In this document: positions 44,441 to 51,338 of the stretch, in pieces
Layout: every line of letters begins with the position of its first letter
Position numbering within the stretch: position 1 is the stretch's first letter
DNA from: Lactobacillus sp. HBUAS51381
Lineage (GTDB): Bacteria; Bacillota; Bacilli; Lactobacillales; Lactobacillaceae
NCBI RefSeq assembly: GCF_012641095.1
Contig: NZ_JAAVSC010000010.1
Span: 1-64,000 of the forward strand
DNA: 64,000 bases
Direction: 5' to 3'
The notes under the pieces: model-generated
Databases searched by the model: none
Told to the model about the DNA's origin: nothing
The model's input: only the letters and a program-made list of their open reading frames with translations
Made by a program: the position numbers and the translations under genes

Positions 44441-45739
44441 ATGTTGAAACAAACCCGCTTCATCAGTCACGAACGCTACCGCCGCATCCTGATTGCGGCC
44501 ACCTGTATCGCTTTAGCCTCTCAGGTGAATTTTACGGCCTACACCCCCGGCTTCATTCTGACCCTCTCCGTGCTTTTATTGCCGATTTTTCTCTACTTCA
44601 ACGCGGATCTGAATCCCATCTACATCACGGTGGCCATCGCCATCGCTTCGCCCATCTTCCGGGGGATTCTACTCTTTATCGGCAACGACGTCAGCCGGAC
44701 CGATAACGTCCGCTACGTGATCGCCGATATGGCCTTTTACGTCTGTTACGGTCTGCTCTACTACGCCCTCTACTGGCGCAAGGGAGAGCGCAACAACAGT
44801 TCATTTCTACTCACCATCATCGTCTGCGACTACCTGGCGAACCTGCTGGAAGTGAGCATTCTAACCGGCTTCACCGACTACCACTATCGCTTGTTCCAGC
44901 TGCTCTTCGTCACCGCCCTCCTGCGCAGTCTGATTAGCTGTGGCCTGGCCTTTCTTTACCACCACTTCACGCTCCTGATTCGCGACGAGGACCATGAGCA
45001 GCAGTACTATCACTTCATCTGGGTGGCTTCCGTGGTGAAGAGCGAGGTCTACTTCATGCGCAAGAACATTACGGAAATCGAAAACGTGATGAAGAACGCC
45101 TACCTCCTGAACAAACACCTGCAAGACGCCAACGCTACTCCCGCTGAACAAGAGATGGCATTAACCATTGCCCGAGACGTTCACGAGATTAAGAAGGATT
45201 ATCAAAACGTCATCTGTGGCCTCGGCAGTTACTTCGGAAACGATCAGACCACCCCCATGCAGTTAGCCGATATCCTCAAAATCACAACGCGTTACATTCG
45301 CGAGGCTCTGAAGGAGGACCAACGCGGCGTTGTGATTGATACCCACAGCCACGTCGATCTCGTGGTCCCCAATCATTACTATGTCGTGTCGATTCTCTCT
45401 AACTTAATTTTTAACAGCGCCGATGCCCTATTGGACCAATCCCAGGGCCAAATTCGGGTGACGGTGGCCGATGCCGGTCCCAACATCACGATCACGGTGA
45501 GCGACAACGGTAGTGGCATGGACGCCGACACGCAGGCCATGATCTTTCAGCCGGGATTTAGCACCAAATTCGATGAGGTCACGGGCAACGTTTACCGCGG
45601 CATTGGCCTGTCCCACGTCAAAATCATCGTTCAGGAACAGTTTGACGGCGATATTCAAGTGTCGTCCACGCCTGGCAAGGGCACCAGCTTTGACATCACG
45701 CTCAACAAACAACGACTCACTCAGGAGGCCTCCCAATGA
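44441..45739 (+). CDS. Sensor histidine kinase, GlnK/YcbA-like
   Basis: A 432-residue membrane sensor kinase. Five to six hydrophobic segments occupy residues 20-195, with no large extracellular domain. The phospho-acceptor His is in ARDVHEIKKDY (about residue 250), a signature of the B. subtilis GlnK (YcbA) group. The ATPase domain has NLIFNSADAL, DNGSGMD and GIGLSHVK. The start at 44441 has GAGGAG upstream; the 24-codon-longer frame lacks a site. It overlaps the response regulator gene by 4 nt. Its Bacillus relative responds to glutamine; here citrulline, ornithine or arginine is a reasonable guess. Confidence 0.85.
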   Translation: MLKQTRFISHERYRRILIAATCIALASQVNFTAYTPGFILTLSVLLLPIFLYFNADLNPIYITVAIAIASPIFRGILLFIGNDVSRTDNVRYVIADMAFYVCYGLLYYALYWRKGERNNSSFLLTIIVCDYLANLLEVSILTGFTDYHYRLFQLLFVTALLRSLISCGLAFLYHHFTLLIRDEDHEQQYYHFIWVASVVKSEVYFMRKNITEIENVMKNAYLLNKHLQDANATPAEQEMALTIARDVHEIKKDYQNVICGLGSYFGNDQTTPMQLADILKITTRYIREALKEDQRGVVIDTHSHVDLVVPNHYYVVSILSNLIFNSADALLDQSQGQIRVTVADAGPNITITVSDNGSGMDADTQAMIFQPGFSTKFDEVTGNVYRGIGLSHVKIIVQEQFDGDIQVSSTPGKGTSFDITLNKQRLTQEASQ

Positions 45740-46566
45740 ACTTTTACATCGTTGATGACGACCCAGCTATCCCCATGATGCTCCGGCGGATTCTGGAACA
45801 AGACCCCGCCAATAGCGTGGTGGGCACGGCCCCGGCCGCCCCCAAGGCCATCGCCGACATCATGTTGCTGGACGTGGACATCGTCTTGGTTGACCTTCTC
45901 ATGCCCGGCATGTCCGGCATCGAGCTGGTGGGCAAACTAAAACGTCTGCACCCGACGCTACGGTTCATCATGATTTCTCAGGTCAAGGACGCCGATCTCC
46001 GGGCCGAGGCCTACCAGGCCGGCATCGAATTTTTTATCGACAAACCCATCAACCTGATTGAGGTCAAAACGGTCGTAGAGAAAGTCGCCCAGAACATCCA
46101 AATGGCGGCCAAACTCAACGACATTCAGTCCCTGGTGGGCGGTGTGACCGTCGCCAAGCCCGCGATCGACCCCCATCAGGCGCAGAAGGCCAAGATCCTT
46201 TCTATCCTGCGTTTTCTCGGCATCACATCCGAGGCCGGGTCCGCCGATATTCTCGCCATCACCCAGATCATGCTTGACCAGCAGCTCAGCTTCCGTGAAA
46301 TCGACTTCAACGTGGCCTACCACATCGATGACCGCGAAAAAAAGATCGTCTTTCAACGCGTGCGGCGCGCCATTAAGACGGGACTGACCAACCTCGCCCA
46401 CCTGTGCCTAGACGACATGGGTGATGAAATCGTGGTGGAGTACGCCAACACGCTCTACGAATACAAGAACGTCCGTAGCGAAATGCTCTATCTGGAGGGC
46501 GAACGCAGCACGCGGGGCAAGACCTCGCTTAAGCGGTTCTTCGATGGCCTGGTTCAAGAGGTTTGA
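45736..46566 (+). CDS. Response regulator, GlnL/YcbB-like
   Basis: A 276-residue response regulator. The receiver domain has IVDDDPA (acidic pocket), the phospho-acceptor Asp in DIVLVDLLMPG (about residue 57) and Lys in FIDKPI. The C-terminal domain (about residues 150-276) matches the YcbB DNA-binding type, including LGITSEAGSADILAITQ and YHIDDREKKIVFQRVRRAI. It should regulate the divergent arcB-arcC-antiporter genes. It is cotranscribed with the kinase and followed by a terminator. Confidence 0.87.
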   Translation: MNFYIVDDDPAIPMMLRRILEQDPANSVVGTAPAAPKAIADIMLLDVDIVLVDLLMPGMSGIELVGKLKRLHPTLRFIMISQVKDADLRAEAYQAGIEFFIDKPINLIEVKTVVEKVAQNIQMAAKLNDIQSLVGGVTVAKPAIDPHQAQKAKILSILRFLGITSEAGSADILAITQIMLDQQLSFREIDFNVAYHIDDREKKIVFQRVRRAIKTGLTNLAHLCLDDMGDEIVVEYANTLYEYKNVRSEMLYLEGERSTRGKTSLKRFFDGLVQEV

Positions 46567-46721
46567 GCGGTAAACGTGGGCCAACCAGGCGTTGAACTGG
46601 CGAACATTATAGCTTTGCTAGTTATTCCGCCTAAATCGGCAGGATCACCGCTGAAACATCAACCGTCATCCACGGCAATCGACGACACCGCGTTGCTTCG
46701 TGTGGATCAAATTCATTCCCC

Positions 46722-46757
46722 AAAAAGCGTCTGAGACTCCGGTCCTCGGCGCTTTTT
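46722..46757 (+). terminator. Terminator after the response regulator gene
   Basis: AAAAAGCG (46722-46729) pairs with CGCTTTTT (46750-46757), with an inner TGAG/CTC stem. The rest of 46567-46855 holds no gene I can support. Confidence 0.7.
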
Positions 46758-46859
46758 GGCGTTATCTGGGACATCTAGAAGATGGTCATCACGACCCCAC
46801 TGCCCCATGCAATCCCAAACCGGTTTCACAAAAAAATAACGACCGCGGCTATTTTTACG

Positions 46860-46910
46860 TTGACAAATGTAAACGATGGGATTAAGCTATTTACATCGAC
46901 TACATTTGTA
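46860..46910 (+). promoter_or_regulatory. Copper-responsive promoter with cop boxes
   Basis: A -35 TTGACA (46860-46865) overlaps GACAAATGTA, one mismatch from the CopY operator TACANNTGTA. A perfect cop box, TACATTTGTA, follows at 46901-46910, with a weak -10 (TAAGCT, 46883-46888) between. Two CopY sites flanking the core promoter indicate copper-dependent derepression. No copY gene lies in the window. Confidence 0.85.
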
Positions 46911-46940
46911 AACATAAAGAGAAAGTGAGTGGATTCAATC

Positions 46941-47315
46941 ATGGATAAACTATTCGTCTTACTGATTGCCGCGGCCGCCATTGCCTTCATTGCCTGGTGG
47001 TTCTTCGGTAAACACACCACGACCGCCGTTTCGGCCGACATGGTCACGACCGACAAACAAGATGTTGACGTCGCCGTTAGCGGGGGCTATTCCCCCAGCA
47101 CCGTGGTGTTAAAACGCGGCGTTCCGGCCCAGATTACCTTTAACCGAAAGGACCCCTCGACCTGTCTGGAACAAGTCGTCTTCCCGGACTTCGGGATTAA
47201 CGAATTTTTGCCCAAGGACGAGAACCACGCCATAACCATTGACACCAGCAAGCCCGGCGAATACGACTACGCTTGCGGGATGAACATGTTTCACGGCAAG
47301 GTCATCATTAAGTAA
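46941..47315 (+). CDS. Membrane-anchored cupredoxin
   Basis: A 124-residue protein with one N-terminal membrane segment (residues 4-21) and a small cupredoxin domain. Candidate copper ligands are Cys in STCLEQVVFPD and the Cys/Met/His cluster in YACGMNMFHGKV at the C-terminus. It probably holds Cu(I) on the outer face of the membrane and passes it on, or buffers it. The ATG at 46941 is likely; a GTG four codons earlier is possible. It is first in a copper operon behind a cop box. Confidence 0.8.
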   Translation: MDKLFVLLIAAAAIAFIAWWFFGKHTTTAVSADMVTTDKQDVDVAVSGGYSPSTVVLKRGVPAQITFNRKDPSTCLEQVVFPDFGINEFLPKDENHAITIDTSKPGEYDYACGMNMFHGKVIIK

Positions 47316-47349
47316 TCGTTCAGAATTAAACCCAAATGGAGGTTATCTT

Positions 47350-47631
47350 ATGACAAAATCAAACGCAACACAATCTGTTACCATCACCGTAGACGGCGGT
47401 TATTTTCCCAGCACCGTAACCTTGAAGCAGGGCGTTCCCGCCACCGTAACATTCAATCGAATTAGCACGACCGGCTGTCTGGATCAGGTCCAATTCCCCG
47501 ACCGGAACCTCGTCACTGATCTACCCCTGAACACACCGCAGACTTTCACCATTGACACAAGCGCTGCTGGCGAACAACCCTTCAGTTGTGGCATGGGCAT
47601 GGTTCACGGCAAGGTGGTGGTCGCACCATGA
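47350..47631 (+). CDS. Soluble cupredoxin-domain protein
   Basis: A 93-residue cupredoxin without signal peptide or membrane segment. Its GGYFPSTVTLKQGVPATVTF repeats the pattern of the preceding protein, as does TTGCLDQVQFPD. The C-terminal FSCGMGMVHGKV carries the same Cys/Met/His cluster. It looks like a duplicated cytosolic version and could deliver Cu(I) to the ATPase, in place of a CopZ chaperone. GGAGG precedes the ATG. Its stop overlaps the ATPase start. Confidence 0.82.
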   Translation: MTKSNATQSVTITVDGGYFPSTVTLKQGVPATVTFNRISTTGCLDQVQFPDRNLVTDLPLNTPQTFTIDTSAAGEQPFSCGMGMVHGKVVVAP

Positions 47632-49550
47632 CCATTAAGAATCGGTTCATTATTTCGCTAATTCTGTCGCTCCCCATGCTGGTGGAAATGGTAACCAAAC
47701 CCTTTGGCCTCATGCTTCCAGGTGGCAACTGGACCATGTTTGTCCTCACCACTGGCGTCATGGTGCTCTCCGCTCGGCCCTTCATTCAAAGCGCCTGGGC
47801 GGCGTTCCGACACCACCACGCCGACATGGATACGCTGGTGGCCGTGGGAACGGCGACGGCTTACCTTTACAGCATCTACGCGATGTTAACCGGCAAGGCC
47901 GTCTTCTTTGAAAGTGCGGCCTTCGTGGTGACCTTTATTCTCCTCGGCCAATATTTTGAAGAAAAAATGAAGCACGCCGCTTCTGGTGCCGTGGAAAAAT
48001 TGGTCAACTTACAGGCCAAGGAAGCCGAAGTCCTGCGCAATGGTCAACTTATCTCCGTTCCCTTAAATGACGTGGCGGTCGGCGACATCATTCGGGTTAA
48101 ACCCGGACAGAAGATTGCGGTCGATGGCACCATCACCGAGGGAACTTCAACGATTGATGAATCCATGGTGACTGGGGAAAGCATGCCCGTCACCAAACAG
48201 GCTGGCGATGCCGTCATTGGCGCCACCATTAACGGCACGGGAACCTTCCTGTTCAAGGCCGGCAAGGTTGGCGATGATACCCTACTCGCGCAGATTGTTG
48301 AAATGGTCAAGAAGGTCCAAACCAGTCACGCCCCCATTCAAAAGACGGTGGACCGGGTGGCCGATATCTTCGTTCCCGCCGTTTTGATTGCGGCAATTCT
48401 GACCTTTACCGTTTGGTACGTCTTTCTCGGTGCGAGTCTGGTCAACGCCATGCTCTTTGCCGTTTCCGTGGTCATCATCGCCTGCCCTTGTGCCTTAGGA
48501 ATCGCCACGCCAACCGCATTGATGGTCGGTACCGGTCGGAGTGCCAAACTGGGCATTCTCATCAAAAATGGTGAGGTCCTGGAGATGGCCAACCGTATCA
48601 AGACGGTGGTCTTCGATAAGACGGGCACCATCACTGCCGGTCAGCCGCAAGTCACCGATGTCGTGGGCGATCGCAAGCAGGTACTCCAACTCGCCGCGAG
48701 CCTGGAAGCAACCTCTGAACATCCCCTGGCAACGGCGATTCTGGCTGCGGCCAAGACCGACAATCTGACGCCTAAGGTCGTTGCGGATTTCCAAGCCCTA
48801 CAGGGTAAGGGCGTCCAAGCCACGCTTGAGGGGCAGCGGGCATTTATCGGGAATACCAAGCTACTGACCGATAACCAGCTAACCCCCAACCTACAAGCGC
48901 AGATGACCCAACTGCAGGCCGCCGCAAAAACAGTGGTGCTCGTGGGCTTAAACGATCAGGTCATCGGGCTCATTGCCATCCAGGATGCGCCCAAGCCAAG
49001 TTCCGCTACGGCCATCGCCGCCCTGAAGAAGTGTGGGTTGCGGACGGTCATGTTGACCGGAGACAACCAACGGGTATCCCAAGCCATTGCCGATCAAGTG
49101 GGGATCGACGAGGTCATTGCCGACGTGCTCCCAGCCGATAAGGCCGCGGCCGTTGAACGCCTCCAAGCGACGGGTCCTGTCGCCTTCGTTGGGGATGGCA
49201 TCAATGACGCGCCTGCCCTGACCACTGCCGATGTGGGGATTGCCATGGGCTCCGGTACCGATATCGCCATTGAATCCGGCGGAATCGTGCTGGTCAAGAA
49301 TGACTTGCTCGATGTCGTTCGCGCACTCGAGCTCAGTCAGAAGACGTTCAGCCGAATCAAATTGAATCTCTTCTGGGCCTTCATCTACAATACCCTCGGG
49401 ATTCCGGTTGCCGCCGGGATCTTTGCTGGAATTGGTCTGATGTTGAGTCCCGAACTAGCGGGCTTGGGGATGGCCTTCAGCTCCTTCTCCGTGGTCGCTA
49501 GCTCGTTACTCCTTAACAAGAGCAAGCTAACGACGACAGTTGCCGCTTAA
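47628..49550 (+). CDS. copA: P1B-1-type copper-exporting ATPase lacking N-terminal HMA domains
   Basis: A 640-residue P-type ATPase. The membrane CPC motif (ACPCALGIATP), TGES, DKTGTIT phosphorylation site, SEHPLATAI and GDGINDAPAL are intact. YN in FIYNTLG and the M-S-S pattern in MAFSSFSVVASS fit a Cu(I)-transporting P1B-1 pump. It starts directly with membrane segments: the N-terminal GMxCxxC metal-binding domain common in CopA is absent. The start at 47628 overlaps the stop of the second cupredoxin (ATGA). A cytosolic cupredoxin may replace the missing domain; this is an inference. Confidence 0.93.
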   Translation: MTIKNRFIISLILSLPMLVEMVTKPFGLMLPGGNWTMFVLTTGVMVLSARPFIQSAWAAFRHHHADMDTLVAVGTATAYLYSIYAMLTGKAVFFESAAFVVTFILLGQYFEEKMKHAASGAVEKLVNLQAKEAEVLRNGQLISVPLNDVAVGDIIRVKPGQKIAVDGTITEGTSTIDESMVTGESMPVTKQAGDAVIGATINGTGTFLFKAGKVGDDTLLAQIVEMVKKVQTSHAPIQKTVDRVADIFVPAVLIAAILTFTVWYVFLGASLVNAMLFAVSVVIIACPCALGIATPTALMVGTGRSAKLGILIKNGEVLEMANRIKTVVFDKTGTITAGQPQVTDVVGDRKQVLQLAASLEATSEHPLATAILAAAKTDNLTPKVVADFQALQGKGVQATLEGQRAFIGNTKLLTDNQLTPNLQAQMTQLQAAAKTVVLVGLNDQVIGLIAIQDAPKPSSATAIAALKKCGLRTVMLTGDNQRVSQAIADQVGIDEVIADVLPADKAAAVERLQATGPVAFVGDGINDAPALTTADVGIAMGSGTDIAIESGGIVLVKNDLLDVVRALELSQKTFSRIKLNLFWAFIYNTLGIPVAAGIFAGIGLMLSPELAGLGMAFSSFSVVASSLLLNKSKLTTTVAA

Positions 49551-49558
49551 ACTTAAAT

Positions 49559-49607
49559 CCAAAAAGGCGTTGACCATCGAAGCAATTCCGGTGGTCAACG
49601 CCTTTTT
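49559..49607. terminator. Terminator of the copper operon
   Basis: AAAAAGGCGTTGACCA (49561-49576) pairs with TGGTCAACGCCTTTTT (49592-49607), perfectly. Repeat E begins 21 nt later. Confidence 0.92.
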
Positions 49608-49627
49608 AATCTGTATTTCTGTGTCAT

Positions 49628-50060
49628 ACTGGCCGCCTTACCGTTCGCCAAATTTGGTCTGGAACGCGGTGGGCAGGACGGAAAAAGCCAAAGTGCTGTC
49701 TTTTTCCTCGCTTTGAGCCGAAAAATCGCGTCTCAAAGTCGCCAGTTTCCAAGCAAAACCACTTGGAAACTCCCACGGCTGAGACCAAATTTGACTCACT
49801 CACGGCTACATGGGGTGTGACGAATCAACGGAGAAGAACGTTGACATGTCGACAGTACCAAAGTGGCTTCCAGCCTACCGTAACCGGAGGTAGCCAGAGA
49901 TGCAGGCAGCCGTGACAGCGGTGTTAGCTGTGCAACAGCTTACAGCGCGGGACGTGTTTGGAGACTGACGATTCTGGTCAGGCTTCAAACCGAGCCGGAG
50001 GACCGCTTCTCAGGCCGCAGGCGGTCCCCACAGCGCCGGAATCTCTGGCTGCCGCAGGTG
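49628..50060 (+). repeat. Intergenic structured repeat, copy E (full length)
   Basis: A 433-bp copy between the convergent copper ATPase and glutathione peroxidase genes. Stems: L1 GGAAAAAG/CTTTTTCC, L3 GTTTCCAAG/CTTGGAAAC, R2 GTTTGGAGACTGAC/GTCAGGCTTCAAAC with a G-T wobble, R3 GGACCGC/GCGGTCC. The outer right stem is perfect. The spacer (about 49810-49880) is unrelated in sequence to that of most copies. Confidence 0.93.
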
Positions 50061-50113
50061 GGATTGACGACCAATTTAAAGCTTGTCGTCTGGGAACTCA
50101 ACCCTCAGCTCAT

Positions 50114-50593
50114 TTACTTAACCGGCACACCTAGGGCCTGAACAATCGCATCCTCAAAGCTTTCCGGCTTGGTAATCGGGGCGTAGCGGTCAATCAACTG
50201 GCCATCGCGGCCAAGCAAGAATTTGGTGAAATTCCACTTGATCCGGCCGTGCCCGGCAGTGGCCTTTAGGTAGGTAAACAACGGATCTTCTTCATCCCCG
50301 TTGACCCGCACCTGTTTGGTCATAGGAAACGTCACACCATAGTGCAGCTGGCAGAAGTCGCTCGTGGCCTCGTCCGAATCGAGTTCCTGGTGAAATTGAT
50401 TCGAGGGCAAGCCCAGGACGTCAAGACCCTGATCATGATACTTCTTGTACAGGGCTTCAATCCCTTCGAGCTGGGGCGCTAACCCACACTTGCTGGCCGT
50501 GTTGACGATCAAAAGCACCTTGCCACGATAGTCGTTAAAGTCAATGGTCTGACCGCTCATTTCAGTCTCTGAAAAATCGTAAATTGCCGTCAT
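50114..50593 (-). CDS. gpo: Glutathione peroxidase
   Basis: A 159-residue thiol peroxidase of the glutathione peroxidase family. It reduces peroxides and often uses thioredoxin in bacteria. NTASKCGLAPQ carries the peroxidatic Cys (no selenocysteine). LGLPSNQF (Gln is usual two residues later) and KWNFTKFLLGRDG (Trp/Asn) complete the active site. It is monocistronic and ends just beside repeat E. Confidence 0.93.
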   Translation of the reverse strand: MTAIYDFSETEMSGQTIDFNDYRGKVLLIVNTASKCGLAPQLEGIEALYKKYHDQGLDVLGLPSNQFHQELDSDEATSDFCQLHYGVTFPMTKQVRVNGDEEDPLFTYLKATAGHGRIKWNFTKFLLGRDGQLIDRYAPITKPESFEDAIVQALGVPVK

Positions 50594-50608
50594 TTGAAAA
50601 CTTCCTTT

Positions 50609-50648
50609 CTAAAAAAGAGGAGAGCTGTGCCAGCTTCCCCCCTCAAAA
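50609..50648 (-). terminator. Terminator of the cysteine hydrolase gene
   Basis: On the minus strand GAGGGG and GAAGCTG pair with CAGCTCTCCTC, followed by TTTTTTA. It ends the gene at 50708-51205 and precedes gpo. Confidence 0.7.
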
Positions 50649-50707
50649 AATACGGTTCATTCAATTGTGCATAACTCAATTATACGCCAATTAATTTTAA
50701 TTGGAAG

Positions 50708-51205
50708 TTATTCGACGGCTTGATAAACGGTCGCAAAGCTACCATTCCAAATGCCCTCATGATGCCGACGAATGACCGCGGCCGGCAGTTCTGGCGTATC
50801 GAAGGTCGTACTCATCCCCGCAATCGTAATCATATCGAACCCGCGGTCATGACCGACCCGAAAGGCCGTGTCCACACAGTATTCCGTTTGCAACCCACAG
50901 ATTTCAACGCTCTCCGCATCAATGTGGTGTAGTCGATCAGCCAACCCCGTTTCGTAGAAAGAATCCGAATGGTATTTCAGAAAAACCGTGTCGTCCGCTT
51001 GCCGGTTCAGCCGGGCATCCAACCGCCAAGCATCACTGCCATACGGCAACTCGTCATCGGTATGCTGCATAAAAATTACCGGTCGTTCTTCATCATGATA
51101 AATATCCAGGCGCTCGTTGATTCGATCAACCAGTTCGGCGTACCCCGCCGCTTGATTCAACCCAGTCTGAACATCAATCACTAACAATACATCTGCCTGT
51201 GGCAT
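50708..51205 (-). CDS. Isochorismatase-family cysteine hydrolase
   Basis: A 165-residue hydrolase of the isochorismatase/nicotinamidase-like fold. The catalytic triad is visible as Asp in LVIDVQTG (residue 10), Lys in FLKYHSDSF (about residue 76) and Cys in LQTEYCVDTAFR (about residue 109). It would hydrolyse a small amide or carbamate; pairing with ureide metabolism is tempting, but it stands far from it. The start at 51205 has AAAGGGTG upstream. Confidence 0.88.
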   Translation of the reverse strand: MPQADVLLVIDVQTGLNQAAGYAELVDRINERLDIYHDEERPVIFMQHTDDELPYGSDAWRLDARLNRQADDTVFLKYHSDSFYETGLADRLHHIDAESVEICGLQTEYCVDTAFRVGHDRGFDMITIAGMSTTFDTPELPAAVIRRHHEGIWNGSFATVYQAVE

Positions 51206-51338
51206 GGCTCTCACCCTTTCGGTCATTAGTTATTTTGAGTGTAGCACGCTTCCCTCAAAATTTCATCACTTAGGGTGTTCCATCAACCACCTAATCCATG
51301 TTGACTAACAAGCACCCGGTCTCAGGCAATCGGTTCCG

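Noticed and set aside
49628-50060. Repeat E as an IS200/IS605-type or HEARO element
   Set aside because: Multiple hairpins are reminiscent, but no TnpA, TnpB or IscB gene or known end motif is present in any of the seven copies; left open as a hypothesis only.
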